From Neorhizobium sp. NCHU2750 (GTDB lineage Bacteria; Pseudomonadota; Alphaproteobacteria; Rhizobiales; Rhizobiaceae): DNA of 64,000 nt. The position numbers and the translations under genes are program-made. A model generated the notes under the pieces. That model had not been told where the DNA came from. It searched no databases and worked only from the letters and a program-made list of their open reading frames with translations. Of the stretch, positions 45,528-55,072 are shown in pieces (within the stretch, counting starts at the first letter, position 1; the number at the start of each line of letters is the position of its first letter). The DNA is taken from positions 124,001-188,000 of the forward strand of contig NZ_CP030831.1 of NCBI RefSeq assembly GCF_003597675.1, given 5' to 3'.

Positions 45528-46543
45528 GTGCGCCTCTTCTTCAGGCCCGCGGGGTCACCAAGGTCTTTCGCCTGAAATCCGGGCTTTTCGTAAAGCCATC
45601 GGTACATGTGGCGGTTAATTCAATTGATCTCGAACTTGCGCCGCGTGAGCGGGTAGGTGTGGTCGGTGAATCTGGGAGCGGGAAATCGACACTCGGTAGA
45701 CTTCTGCTCGGCTTGACCTCCACCACCGAGGGAGAGGTCTTGTTCGAAGGACTCGCGCACACAGATCGTAGCGCGCGAGACTGGTCGACGTTCCGAAAGG
45801 AGACCTCCCTGGTCCAGCAAAACCCGCTGTCCGCCCTTAATCCACAAATGACGATCGGCGAGCAAATCGCTGAAGCCGTCTGGGTTCACCGGGTTGCCAA
45901 CCGCGCGGGCGCGCGTGATCGGGCGGCAACCATGCTGGACCGGGTCGGCCTCTCGAGCGCGATGATGAACCGCTATCCACATCAGATGTCGGGAGGGCAG
46001 CGACAAAGAGTTGTTATTGCCCGAGCTTTGATCCTCGACCCCAAATTGGTCGTATTCGATGAGGCGGTATCTGCGCTCGACGTCTCTGTGCAAGCCCAGG
46101 TCGTTGCGTTGCTTCGGCAGCTCTGGCAGGAGCTTGATCTGGCGTATGTGTTCATCACCCACGACCTGCGCATCGTTCGCCATCTCGTTGATCGTATTGT
46201 CGTGATGTATCTTGGCCGCGTCGTCGAAACCGGCGATATCAAATCTGTGTATGCGTGGCCACGCCATCCCTATACCCGCGCATTGCTTGCCTCCGTCCCC
46301 ACTATGGACCCGACGGTCCGCAATATTGAACCACCGATCAAGGGGGAACTCGACGCTGGCAAGGTAATGACTGGCTGTGCCTTCCGGTCACGCTGTCCTT
46401 TTGCAATCGAAAGATGTGCGAAAGAAACGCCGCTGCTTCGGCCTGCGGGCGGGCAACTGGCAGCGTGTCATAGAGCGGAAGAGTTTCCGAGATCTATAGT
46501 CGCGCAGACTGATCCGGCGCAGATGATGGAGGTGGCGCGATGA
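45524..46543 (+). CDS. accC: AccC, ABC transporter ATPase (OppF type)
   Basis: This 339-residue ATPase has Walker A VGESGSGKSTLGR near residue 49, signature MSGGQRQRVV and Walker B LVVFDEAVSALD, then the OppF-type C-terminal CAFRSRCPFAIERC. ATG 45524 overlaps the accB stop and its own stop overlaps the accD start, so the transporter genes are translationally coupled. Partner of AccB. Confidence 0.93.
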   Translation: MSAPLLQARGVTKVFRLKSGLFVKPSVHVAVNSIDLELAPRERVGVVGESGSGKSTLGRLLLGLTSTTEGEVLFEGLAHTDRSARDWSTFRKETSLVQQNPLSALNPQMTIGEQIAEAVWVHRVANRAGARDRAATMLDRVGLSSAMMNRYPHQMSGGQRQRVVIARALILDPKLVVFDEAVSALDVSVQAQVVALLRQLWQELDLAYVFITHDLRIVRHLVDRIVVMYLGRVVETGDIKSVYAWPRHPYTRALLASVPTMDPTVRNIEPPIKGELDAGKVMTGCAFRSRCPFAIERCAKETPLLRPAGGQLAACHRAEEFPRSIVAQTDPAQMMEVAR

Positions 46544-47466
46544 TTAGTTTCATCCTTGCACGCCTCGTTCGAGCGATCATTGTCATGATGCTGACCGTGA
46601 CGTTTGTCTTCATCATTCTCAGGTTGGGTGGAGATCCAGCTCGGGCCATGTTGGGCGAGAACGCGACGCCAGAGGCGCTGGCAGCATTCCGAACAGCATG
46701 GGGCCTGGACAGATCCATTCCTGAACAGTTCCTGATCTATCTCGCCAGCGCGCTCAGAGGCGACTTCGGGGTATCGGCAGCCGACGGTCGTGAGGTATTC
46801 ACCGTCATCGCCGAACGTATACCCAAGACATTGACGCTGACGATTTCAGCGTTCGTGCTAAGCGTACTCGTCGGTATCCCCGCGGGAATCATTGCAGCAG
46901 TCCGCCGCGACAGTGCCGCCGACAAATCCGTCATGGCAGGCGCTGTTCTCGGCTATAGCGTACCAAATTTCTTGCTCGGACTGACGCTCATCTTCGTGTT
47001 TGCCGTCTGGTTTCGTGTGCTGCCGAGCTCGGGAAGTTCCACCTGGCAGCATGCGATCCTGCCCGTTGCGACATTCGGTCTTGTCAATGCGGCTGCGATT
47101 GCGCGCTTCGCACGTTCCGCGCTGATCGAAGTTCTGGAACAGCCCTATATCGCAGCGGCTCGCGCCGATGGTATTCCCAAGTGGGAAGTGGTTATCCGCC
47201 ACGCGCTCCCGAACGCGGCGATCCCGATGGTGACCATGCTGGGTTTCGTTGCAGCTGGCTTGCTGGGGGGGTCGGCTATCGTAGAGACCGTATTCGCCTG
47301 GCCCGGGCTTGGTAGCGGTTTTGTTCGAGCAATCACGCTCAGCGATCTCAATGTCGTTCAGGCAATGATCCTTCTCTTCACGGCGTTCATGGTCACGATC
47401 AACTTGATCGTCGATGTTCTCTATGCGGTGCTGAACCCGAAAATCAGGCTTCAAAAAAATGGCTAA
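46540..47466 (+). CDS. accD: AccD, ABC transporter permease (DppB type)
   Basis: This 308-residue inner-membrane permease has about six hydrophobic segments, starting FILARLVRAIIVMMLTVTFV, and the ATPase-contact loop YIAAARADGIPKWEVVIRHA with the EAA-like consensus. LGGDPARAMLGENATPEAL is typical of the DppB subfamily. It pairs with AccE. Overlaps accC by 4 and accE by 8 bases. Confidence 0.93.
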   Translation: MISFILARLVRAIIVMMLTVTFVFIILRLGGDPARAMLGENATPEALAAFRTAWGLDRSIPEQFLIYLASALRGDFGVSAADGREVFTVIAERIPKTLTLTISAFVLSVLVGIPAGIIAAVRRDSAADKSVMAGAVLGYSVPNFLLGLTLIFVFAVWFRVLPSSGSSTWQHAILPVATFGLVNAAAIARFARSALIEVLEQPYIAAARADGIPKWEVVIRHALPNAAIPMVTMLGFVAAGLLGGSAIVETVFAWPGLGSGFVRAITLSDLNVVQAMILLFTAFMVTINLIVDVLYAVLNPKIRLQKNG

Positions 47467-48319
47467 TACGACACTCTCATTACCAAAGCGGCAATTCCTG
47501 AAATCTGCCCGCCGCATTCCGATCAGTATCTGGCTATGCCTGATCTGGATTGCGGTTGTCGTCTTCGTGGGCATCACGGCGCAATGGTTGGCACCGTTCG
47601 ACTATCTGCAGCAGTCACCTCTGGCGCGATTTGCGCCGCCGGGTGCGCCGGGACATTTGCTGGGAACTGATTATCTCGGTCGTGACGTGCTCAGCAACAT
47701 TCTGGTCGCTACCCAGACGTCTTTGATGATCGCTCTTGTCGGTTCTCTCATCTGCGCGTTCATCGGTACGACCCTCGGATTTCTTGCGGCACATTTCGGT
47801 GGCTGGGTCGACAATCTCATTATGGGCTTCGCAGACGCGAAGGCTTCCGTGCCCTTTATAATCTTCGCGCTTGGTGTCCTGGCGTTTCTCGGGTCAAGCC
47901 CGCTGATACTTCTTATGCTCGTTGGTGTCGCATCATTCGAGCGTTATGCGCGGCTGACGCGTGGCCTCGTCTTGAGTGCGAACCAGGAGGGATATGCGGA
48001 GGCGGCGCGCATCGTCGGCGTGCCATCGCTTCGGATCTATGTGCGCCACGTCCTTCCAAACATTGCTGGACCGCTCATCGTTCAAATCACCCTGAATTTC
48101 CCGGATATCATCCTGCTCGAAAGCGGATTGAGCTTCCTTGGGCTTGGGATCCAACCGCCGGAAACGAGCCTTGGGCTGATGGTCGCAGACGGCAGAAACT
48201 ATATCGCGATTGCCTGGTGGCTCATCGCGTTGCCCGGCGTTGTTATTGTTCTCACCACCCTGTCCATCAGCCTGCTCGGCGACTACTTGCGCGATCGCTT
48301 CGACGCGCGCCTGCGATAA
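47459..48319 (+). CDS. accE: AccE, ABC transporter permease (DppC type)
   Basis: This 286-residue permease starts with a short cytoplasmic tail, then LCLIWIAVVVFVGITAQWL, and has the DppC-type GTDYLGRDVLSNIL and the loop EGYAEAARIVGVPSLRIYVR. With AccD it forms the membrane channel of the agrocinopine importer. It overlaps accD by 8 bases; accF follows 15 bases later. Confidence 0.93.
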   Translation: MANTTLSLPKRQFLKSARRIPISIWLCLIWIAVVVFVGITAQWLAPFDYLQQSPLARFAPPGAPGHLLGTDYLGRDVLSNILVATQTSLMIALVGSLICAFIGTTLGFLAAHFGGWVDNLIMGFADAKASVPFIIFALGVLAFLGSSPLILLMLVGVASFERYARLTRGLVLSANQEGYAEAARIVGVPSLRIYVRHVLPNIAGPLIVQITLNFPDIILLESGLSFLGLGIQPPETSLGLMVADGRNYIAIAWWLIALPGVVIVLTTLSISLLGDYLRDRFDARLR

Positions 48320-48334
48320 ACGAAAGGAATGAAA

Positions 48335-49135
48335 ATGAACCCTCTCAGAATGACACCGGAGACGATCCGCCTGGGCGGCCATCGCGGCCACAGCGCCGGC
48401 GCCCCCGAAAACACGCTCGCGGCGTTTCGGAAGGCGTTTGAATTCGGCGGACGTAACGTCACATGCGAAACCGATCTCGGAATTACCCGCGATGGAGAAC
48501 TTGTGCTGATTCACGACAAGACCGTCGACCGCACAACAGACGGTCACGGCATCGTTCACGACATGACCTATTCGGAGTTGTCGAAACTCGACGCAGGGAG
48601 TTGGTTCAGTTCGGAGTTTGTCGGAGAGCGTGTGCCGCTACTTAAGGACGCGCTTCAGCTCGCCCGTGAGCTTGGCATTATCTATCAGCTTGAACTGAAG
48701 ATCTACGACGCGAACGACGTCTTCTTCCCAAAGTTGAGGACGCTCATCGATGAATTGGGCTGTGCGGATCTCCTCCAGTTCTCTTCCTTCGACTACGTTC
48801 AGCTGAAGGCCGTCAAGGAAGCAATTCCCGAGGTACCGACCGTTGGCCTGATGCATTCGCGCCTCATCGATCCAGCCGCCCTTGCCCGTCAGGCCAATCT
48901 CGATGCCATGAACATCGAGATCTACCATTTCGCCAGCGGTGAAGCCCGCCAACTCCACAACGAGGGATTTGCCGCTTTTTGCTACCTACCGACGGGGTAC
49001 CATGAAAAACTCGCGCAGTACGGCGTGGACGTGGAAACGCAGGTCGTTCAGTGGGTTCGTGAAGGTCAGTTGGATCAGTTGCTCGGAGACGACGTCGCAC
49101 AGGTCGCCAGGCTCAAGGACCGTGCAAATGGCTGA
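48335..49135 (+). CDS. accF: AccF, glycerophosphodiesterase-family agrocinopine phosphodiesterase
   Basis: This 266-residue GDPD-family enzyme has GGHRGHSAGAPENTLAAF near residue 13 (catalytic His and Glu), ETDLGITRDGELVLIHD with metal ligands, and a C-terminal QYGVDVETQVVQWVREG. It would split agrocinopine A into sucrose and arabinose-2-phosphate. ATG 48335 has AAAGG 7 bases upstream; an ATG at 48329 is too close to it. No signal peptide, so it acts after import. Overlaps accG by 8 bases. Confidence 0.94.
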   Translation: MNPLRMTPETIRLGGHRGHSAGAPENTLAAFRKAFEFGGRNVTCETDLGITRDGELVLIHDKTVDRTTDGHGIVHDMTYSELSKLDAGSWFSSEFVGERVPLLKDALQLARELGIIYQLELKIYDANDVFFPKLRTLIDELGCADLLQFSSFDYVQLKAVKEAIPEVPTVGLMHSRLIDPAALARQANLDAMNIEIYHFASGEARQLHNEGFAAFCYLPTGYHEKLAQYGVDVETQVVQWVREGQLDQLLGDDVAQVARLKDRANG

Positions 49136-49946
49136 TCGGGACACATCGACATCTCACGCAGGAGAAACAGCTTCGATTGTGGAAGAGATCGCGCGCAAGG
49201 CAGGCGACCTTGCCCTCGCTCATTTCCGCTCCCTATCGAGCCTGTCGGTCGAGACCAAGGGACATCTCGATCTTGTGACGAAGGCGGACAAGGAGGTCGA
49301 AACATTTCTTATCGCGCAGTTGCGGGAGGCGTTTCCCGCAGACGGCATATTTGGAGAAGAAGGGGGCGAAATCAAAGGGCGTTCAGGTCGTATCTGGGTG
49401 ATCGATCCGATTGATGGGACATTCAATTTCGTCCGCGGCGGTCAGAACTGGGCAATTTCCATCGGTCTCTATGAAAACAAGCGTCCTACATTCGGGGTTA
49501 TCTTCGCTCCAGTCCGAAACCTGATGTTTGTTGGAGGGAAAACGGTGGAGACGAAGCTCAACGGCATGGCGGTCAAGCCACTTCCGCCGCTCGATATGTC
49601 GCGTGCATCGACCGGGTTCAGCTACCATCCTTCGGCTTCGACAGCGGACAGGCTCGAAGTCATCCGTTATATCTCGGATGATCTCAATATCAGCTTCCGT
49701 TTCTGCGGCGCTGCGACACTCTCGATGGTCGAGGTGGCCATGGGCGAGACAGATGGCTACGTTTCATTGGGAGACTCGACGTGGGACGTTATGGCAGCGT
49801 TGCCTATTTTGAGCAATCTGGGTGTTGCGGATACGATCGACTGGGACAGGACCGACTTGTCGGCCAAACTCCGGTTTGCTTGTGGCAGCCACGACTTCCT
49901 GGAGAAGGTGAAGCCGTTGCTCGATAAAGTGGCGCTGGCCGCATAA
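49128..49946 (+). CDS. accG: AccG, inositol-monophosphatase-family sugar phosphatase
   Basis: This 272-residue IMPase-family enzyme shows the metal-binding motifs GIFGEEGG near residue 73 and WVIDPIDGTFNFVRGG near 91, and a C-terminal DSTWDVMAALPIL matching the WDxAA signature. In the agrocinopine pathway AccG removes phosphate from the arabinose phosphate made by AccF. In pTiC58 this is the last acc gene; here the stop overlaps another start (TAATG at 49946), so the operon continues. Confidence 0.93.
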   Translation: MADRDTSTSHAGETASIVEEIARKAGDLALAHFRSLSSLSVETKGHLDLVTKADKEVETFLIAQLREAFPADGIFGEEGGEIKGRSGRIWVIDPIDGTFNFVRGGQNWAISIGLYENKRPTFGVIFAPVRNLMFVGGKTVETKLNGMAVKPLPPLDMSRASTGFSYHPSASTADRLEVIRYISDDLNISFRFCGAATLSMVEVAMGETDGYVSLGDSTWDVMAALPILSNLGVADTIDWDRTDLSAKLRFACGSHDFLEKVKPLLDKVALAA

Positions 49947-50404
49947 TGCGGCGCGCCTCTGACAATAACGGTCACAGATCGCCACTGGTCGACGCGGACC
50001 AATGCGGCGCGATTTGCGTACGCTCGACAAGCCTTGTTAACAGCGAGATGGAAGCGCTTCTGATCACCAGCCGCGAAACTGGCCGCTGGGTAATCCCCAA
50101 GGGCTGGTCGGAGGGCAGGAAAAAGCTTCATCGAGTCGCACGGGAGGAAGCTTGGGAAGAAGCCGGCGTGCGGGGAAGAGTCTGCAAAAACCCGTATGGT
50201 CACTACCGCTATGACAAGAAGGTATCACATGACGAATTCATCCCTTGTCTGGTTCAGGTTCACCTGCTGACCGTATCGACCCTGAAGGATGATTTCCCCG
50301 AGAAAGGACAACGCCAGATCAGGTGGTTTTCTCCGGAGGAAGCTTCTGGATTGGTTATCGAGCCGGAGCTCAAACAACTGCTTTTAAAGCTGCGACAGCA
50401 GTGA
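49946..50404 (+). CDS. Nudix hydrolase-like protein appended to the acc operon
   Basis: This 152-residue protein resembles diphosphoinositol-polyphosphate-type Nudix hydrolases (TGRWVIPKGWSEGRKKL, then AWEEAGVRGRV). The Nudix box is degenerate: the usual Arg of REUxEExGU is Glu and the GX5E glutamate is Lys, so activity is uncertain. It starts by overlapping the accG stop (TAATG), so it is translated with the acc genes. A role in clearing a nucleoside- or sugar-diphosphate by-product is inference. Confidence 0.8.
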   Translation: MRRASDNNGHRSPLVDADQCGAICVRSTSLVNSEMEALLITSRETGRWVIPKGWSEGRKKLHRVAREEAWEEAGVRGRVCKNPYGHYRYDKKVSHDEFIPCLVQVHLLTVSTLKDDFPEKGQRQIRWFSPEEASGLVIEPELKQLLLKLRQQ

Positions 50405-50424
50405 CCCACACAATTGAGGACGAC

Positions 50425-51408
50425 ATGGACATCGAACTTCTCAAGAAAACACCCGACCTAAGAGCCATAGCAGATATCCGGCTGGCGACCCTCGAGGACG
50501 GTCCGGCGCGTGGCCAACGGCTGTTGATCGCTCGAAATGCAACAGGAATTGCGTTCGAAGTGGCGTTGGATCGCGGCTTCGATATTTCCAGCCTTTCGTT
50601 TAGGGGGACCAATATTGGTTGGAACTCGCCGATTCAGATGCGTTTTCCAATGGTTGATCCAGGCTCCGAAGGCGGCTGGGCTTTCATGCGCAACTTCGAT
50701 GGCTTCCTTGTGACATGCGGGCTCGACCACATCAGCCGTCCTCTGGAAGTTGATATGGCCCACTATAATCATCCGCACCTGAAGACGAAAAGCATGCCTC
50801 AGCATGGCAGAATCTCGACCGAAAAAGCAAGATTGGTCGGATATGACGTCGACCCAGAATCCGGTGAGATCTTCTGTGAGGGGATCGTCAGGCAGGCAAG
50901 TGTCTTCGGCGAAAACCTGGAGCTGAGACGGAGGATCACTTTACCAGTCTTTGGTCAGGTGCTGCGGATTGACGACACAGTGACAAACCGGGGGTTTCGC
51001 CCGTCTGGACATGCAATAATCTATCACCTGAACTACGGCTATCCGTTTCTGGATCAGAACCTCGAGATCACGGGTCTTCCTGAGCTCCTTGCGGCAAAAT
51101 TGGTCGTGGATCCACCTCGGCCAAGTGACGATTACGGCGAATACGTCGACTCGGTCGATAGCCTAGAGATTCCGGAAGCGGATCCGATCGTTGTCAGCAA
51201 CCGTGAACTCGACATATCCGTCGGCCTGACGTTCACTCGCGACCAACTGAACAAGCTTGCTATCTGGAGAGCTTATCAGTCTGGAGTGTTTGCGCTCGGC
51301 GTCGAACCCCGCACCGACCTGGCACAGGACAGACCTTTGCTTCTGCCTGGCGAAAGCTGCAAGAACTCGTTGCAAGTTGAACTGACCGATTGCTGTTGTT
51401 CCAACTAA
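50425..51408 (+). CDS. DUF4432 aldose-1-epimerase-like protein
   Basis: This 327-residue protein belongs to the DUF4432 group of the galactose-mutarotase superfamily, with [20 protein letters not shown] near residue 44, [15 protein letters not shown] and [16 protein letters not shown]. The beta-sandwich usually binds a sugar and uses His/Glu chemistry. It begins 20 bases after the Nudix gene and probably ends the acc transcript. It may epimerise a released sugar; pTiC58 acc, as I recall it, has no such gene. Confidence 0.86.
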   Translation: MDIELLKKTPDLRAIADIRLATLEDGPARGQRLLIARNATGIAFEVALDRGFDISSLSFRGTNIGWNSPIQMRFPMVDPGSEGGWAFMRNFDGFLVTCGLDHISRPLEVDMAHYNHPHLKTKSMPQHGRISTEKARLVGYDVDPESGEIFCEGIVRQASVFGENLELRRRITLPVFGQVLRIDDTVTNRGFRPSGHAIIYHLNYGYPFLDQNLEITGLPELLAAKLVVDPPRPSDDYGEYVDSVDSLEIPEADPIVVSNRELDISVGLTFTRDQLNKLAIWRAYQSGVFALGVEPRTDLAQDRPLLLPGESCKNSLQVELTDCCCSN

Positions 51409-51442
51409 AGGAGCTGGTAGGGCCTCAAACGGGGGACAGGAA

Positions 51443-51538
51443 ATGAAACGCGTCTTGATCGTCGGTTGCCCAGGTGCTGGAAAATCCACGCTTGCGAAGC
51501 AACTCGCCAAGATCACCGATCTTCCTCTCGTACAGTAG
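51443..51538 (+). pseudogene. 5' fragment of a P-loop kinase gene cut by an IS21-like element
   Basis: ATG 51443 opens [20 protein letters not shown] and stops 31 residues later at TAG 51538. The P-loop start resembles adenylate-kinase-like or FlaR-type NTP kinases (~170 residues). The last codons already belong to the adjacent IS21 fragment, so the gene was truncated by insertion and deletion. It lies 34 bases after DUF4432 and may once have been part of the acc transcript. Confidence 0.8.
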
Positions 51539-52071
51539 CTCGACGCGCCGAGCACGCCGAGGAACAGTTCCGCCTCGCGGATCTCACCGGTCTTGCGATC
51601 GACAATCGGCACCTTCTTGCCGGAATAATCAACGAAGACTTTGTCGCCGGCGATGTGTTCCTGGCGCATCGTCGGTGACAGGCGCTTCTCAAAGCCGCGG
51701 AACAGCTGGCAAAAACGGCTATATCCATACCCATCCGGATGGGCGCTGCGGTATTCCTCCCAAAGAATCAGCAGCGTCACGCCTGGCTTCTTCAGCTCGA
51801 TTGAAAGCGGTCCCCAGTCGGGCTCTTGGCGCAGTCGCTGGCCCCGCTTGACGCCGGGGTGAACGAAGAGCTTGGCCTCGAGAACATCGTCTGTCAGGCC
51901 GCTGGCGAGGGCCCAACTCAGCCCTGCCATCGCAGCCCGCTTCAAGTTGTCCTGCACGGTGCTGCGAGCAATGCCAAGCATTACAGCGATCTCGCGGCTA
52001 CTCGTTCCGCTACCCGCAAGCCGCAGCATTTGTCGTATGTGTCGCATGGTCAGCTTTCTTTTTGCAGGCAT
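51531..52071 (-). pseudogene. IS21-family istA transposase, N-terminal fragment
   Basis: From ATG 52071 the minus strand reads MPAKRKLTMRHIRQMLRLAG, then SSREIAVMLGIARSTVQDNL (the IstA HTH) and VFVDYSGKKVPIVDRKTGEI (start of the DDE domain), breaking off at [14 protein letters not shown]. About 180 of ~500 residues remain and no istB is present. It is an inactive remnant. Confidence 0.9.
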
Positions 52072-52153
52072 TAAATTCCCCTCGTGGATATCGAGGGGAC
52101 ACATGCCAATGTTGCTGACCCAGGGGAACTTGAGTGCCGGAAACTGACCGGTT

Positions 52154-52200
52154 ATTGATAGGAATGGTGGCCGGTCAATGATTGGAATGGCGGCCGGGTT
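52154..52200. repeat. Tandem terminal repeats of the IS21 remnant
   Basis: ATTGATAGGAATGGTGGCCGG (52154-) and ATGATTGGAATGGCGGCCGG (52178-) are imperfect direct repeats just upstream of istA. IS21-family ends carry such multiple transposase-binding repeats, so this likely marks the left end of the element. Confidence 0.65.
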
Positions 52201-52524
52201 CAGAGTGGAATTCGCACATCTAACTTTTGTGCTTAAAATGGACAATGCCTTTGCGGCAAACTTAGGCGCAATCCCTACAGCTTTCCACCAATTCCGCGAC
52301 GGACAAAGTTGGTCGACGGTAGCCTGCGGCCTGTGCGACGAGCGCCTCAAGCACCAAAGCCGGAAATATAATTTCGACCATATTACAGATGAAACGAGAT
52401 TCAAATTTGTCGACATATCTTTTGTTGCTACGTTAAACCGAAGGCTTATTATTGAAGCTAAGGCTTTGAATTCCCATACGGTTTACGTCGATTCTGGTAT
52501 CGACTTCGATGAAAGTATGTAAAA
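52201..52524. other. Upstream region of virH1
   Basis: There is no supported gene. The open frame on the plus strand at 52178-52522 crosses the IS end and looks spurious. The last 150 bases are AT-rich. TTATTGAAGC near 52449 is a weak resemblance to the VirG-binding vir box; no strong box is seen. Confidence 0.45.
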
Positions 52525-53784
52525 ATGATCACGAGCAGCATTTCTGGGACCGACCAGCAGTTTCAAAACGCCACGCAGCCAAAAGAGCTCGATCCTGATG
52601 CTGTTCCTGTAAGCAGGCTTGATTCTGAAGGCCATGAAATTTTTGCTGAATGGCGACCTAAGCGCCCGTTCCTTCGGAGGGAGGACGGCGTCTTTTTGGT
52701 TCTCCGCGCGGATGATATCTTTCTGCTGGGCACCGATCCTCGTACGAGGCAAATAGAAACAGAACTCATGTTAAATCGAGGCGTAACCCGCGGCGCCGTT
52801 TTCGACTTAATCCGCTACAGCATGCTCTTTTCAAACGGCGAGGTCCATGTGAAACGGCGCTCAGCCTTTGCGAAGACCTTTGCATTCCGGATGATCGACG
52901 CGCTACGCCCGGAGATCACGAAGTTAACGGAGCATTTGTGGGACGATGTACCGAGAGTTGACGATTTTGACTTTGCTGAAATGTACGCGTCGAAATTGCC
53001 TGCGCTAACGATTGCCAGTGTACTTGGTTTGCCATTTGGGGATGCACCTTTCTTCACACGACTTGTTTACAACGTTTCGCGCTGCTTAAGTCCTTCGTGG
53101 GGAGAAGACGATTTTCCGGAGATTGAGGCTTCTGCCGTCGAGCTCCAGGATTATGTCCGGGCAGTGGTAGCGGATCGCAGCCGACGTATAAGCGATGACT
53201 TCCTCTCTTGCTACTTGAAAGCGGTGCGGGAAGAAGGAACGCTTTCACCCATCGAGGAGATCATGCAATTGGTGTTTCTCATACTCGCCGGAAGCGATGC
53301 AACTCGTAACGCGATGGTGATGCTGCCGACTCTTTTGCTGCAAAATCCTGTTGTCTGGTCCTCTCTATGCCACGATCAATCCGGCGTCGCGGCCGCAGTG
53401 GAGGAAGGGCTTCGCTTCGAGCCATCAGTTGGGTCTTTCCCGCGGTTGGCGCTCGAAGATATTGATCTGGATGGGTACGTATTGCCAAAGGGAAGTTTCC
53501 TAGCCCTAAGCATCATGTCCGGCCTGCGGGACGAGAGACACTACGAGCATCCTCAGCTTTTTGACATAAAACGCAAACAAATGCGCAGGCACCTCGGATT
53601 TGGCGCGGGTGTGCATCGGTGCCTCGGCGAAGCTCTGGCGCGGATTGAATTGCAAGAAGGACTTAGAACACTTCTGCGCCGCGCGCCGAGCCTTAGGGTG
53701 ACAGGCGACTGGCCACGGATGATAGGTCACGGGGGTGCACGGCGCGCCACGGGGATGACAGTCAATCTGGGCGTCGATCGGTGA
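52525..53784 (+). CDS. virH1: VirH1 (PinF1), cytochrome P450 CYP103-type
   Basis: This 419-residue P450 has K-helix EEGLRFEP, haem-ligand loop LGFGAGVHRCLGEALAR near residue 355 and I-helix LAGSDATRNA. The start EWRPKRPFLRREDGVFLVLR and overall sequence match VirH1 of Ti plasmids. virH genes are induced by VirA/VirG and oxidise plant phenolics. It forms a pair with virH2, 76 bases downstream. No ferredoxin or reductase gene is nearby. Confidence 0.95.
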   Translation: MITSSISGTDQQFQNATQPKELDPDAVPVSRLDSEGHEIFAEWRPKRPFLRREDGVFLVLRADDIFLLGTDPRTRQIETELMLNRGVTRGAVFDLIRYSMLFSNGEVHVKRRSAFAKTFAFRMIDALRPEITKLTEHLWDDVPRVDDFDFAEMYASKLPALTIASVLGLPFGDAPFFTRLVYNVSRCLSPSWGEDDFPEIEASAVELQDYVRAVVADRSRRISDDFLSCYLKAVREEGTLSPIEEIMQLVFLILAGSDATRNAMVMLPTLLLQNPVVWSSLCHDQSGVAAAVEEGLRFEPSVGSFPRLALEDIDLDGYVLPKGSFLALSIMSGLRDERHYEHPQLFDIKRKQMRRHLGFGAGVHRCLGEALARIELQEGLRTLLRRAPSLRVTGDWPRMIGHGGARRATGMTVNLGVDR

Positions 53785-53860
53785 GGTCACCGTTCCGTTC
53801 GGTTGACGGAGATGACGTTGAGTATCACAGCCAGGATTAAATGAACCGGGAGAACTCCCA

Positions 53861-55036
53861 ATGCAATTGGCACCAGTGGATCGCGTAACCACAATCGACG
53901 ACCTTACACTTGATCCCTATCCGATTTATCGCCGAATGCGCGCGCAGACCCCGGTGGTGCGGGTCGCCTCAGTGATGCGAACGTTTCTGACCAAGGCCTC
54001 CGATACGAAGATGGTGAAGGATCAGCCCAGGCGCTTCAGTTCGGATGACCCCAACACGCCAATGAAGCCGGCCTTCCAGGCCCATACTCTAATGCGCAAG
54101 GACGGCGCGGAACACGCCCGCGAAAGAATGGCCATGGCTAAGGCCTTTGCTCCCAAAACGACCGCGGAGCATTGGGCGGCGATCTATCGGGACATTGTAA
54201 ACGAGTATCTTGATCGCCTATCCCGCGGCAGCACAGTAGATCTGTTCGCGGAGATCTGCGGCCCGGTGGCTGCCCGTATCCTGGCTCATATCCTTGGAAT
54301 TAGCGAAGCATCCGACGCAGAAATGATACGTTGGTCGCAGCGGCTAATTGAAGGGGCGGGCAACTTCGGATGGCGGCCTGAGCCTTTCGAGCGGGCAAAC
54401 GAAGCCAATGCGGAGATGAACCGGCTCTTCGACAACTTGGTCGAAAAGCACCGGGCGGAACCGAACCCCTCGGCTTTCGCGATCATGGTGACCGCGTCTG
54501 ATCCCATACCCATGAGCCAGATTTACGCCAACATCAAAATCGCCGTCGGCGGAGGCATCAACGAGCCTCGCGACGCTCTTGGCACGATCATCTATGGATT
54601 GCTGACCAATCCGGAGCAGTTCGAGGAGGTTAAGAGGCAGCAGTGCTGGGGGCAAGTCTTCGAGGAGGGCGTGCGCTGGGTTGCTCCGATCCAGGCGAGT
54701 TCGCGCCTCGTCCTGGAGGACACGGAAATTCGCGGTTTTCTTGTCCCGAAGGGCGATACCGTGATGACCATCCAAGCCTCTGCCAATCGTGATGAAGATG
54801 TCTTTGACGACGGAGAGCGCTTCAATGTCTTCCGCCAGAATAATGCGCACCAGTCCTTCGGCTCGGGGCCGCATCACTGTGCCGGTGCGCAAATCTCGCG
54901 TCAAACCGTCGGGGCGATCATGTTGCCTACGCTGTTTGAACGTTTTCCGAACATGACGCTGACTAACCCGGACGCGGTGCAATGGCGCGGCTTCGGCTTC
55001 CGCGGACCGATTAGTCTACCGGTTACGCTTATATAA
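53861..55036 (+). CDS. virH2: VirH2 (PinF2), cytochrome P450 CYP104-type
   Basis: This 391-residue P450 has EEGVRWVAP (ExxR region), the haem loop QSFGSGPHHCAGAQISR near residue 335, and an I-helix with VGGGINEPRDA, in which the usual acid-Thr pair is replaced by Asn-Glu-Pro, as in this subfamily. VirH2 O-demethylates phenolic vir inducers such as ferulate, lowering their toxicity. Second gene of the virH operon; the IS110-like element lies 36 bases downstream. Confidence 0.95.
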   Translation: MQLAPVDRVTTIDDLTLDPYPIYRRMRAQTPVVRVASVMRTFLTKASDTKMVKDQPRRFSSDDPNTPMKPAFQAHTLMRKDGAEHARERMAMAKAFAPKTTAEHWAAIYRDIVNEYLDRLSRGSTVDLFAEICGPVAARILAHILGISEASDAEMIRWSQRLIEGAGNFGWRPEPFERANEANAEMNRLFDNLVEKHRAEPNPSAFAIMVTASDPIPMSQIYANIKIAVGGGINEPRDALGTIIYGLLTNPEQFEEVKRQQCWGQVFEEGVRWVAPIQASSRLVLEDTEIRGFLVPKGDTVMTIQASANRDEDVFDDGERFNVFRQNNAHQSFGSGPHHCAGAQISRQTVGAIMLPTLFERFPNMTLTNPDAVQWRGFGFRGPISLPVTLI

Positions 55037-55072
55037 TCGTAACCACTGTCGCTTGGCATTAAGCCGTAGAAA

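Noticed and set aside
52178..52522. 114-codon plus-strand frame before virH1
   Set aside because: Crosses the IS21 end, lacks a ribosome-binding site and lies in the expected virH promoter.
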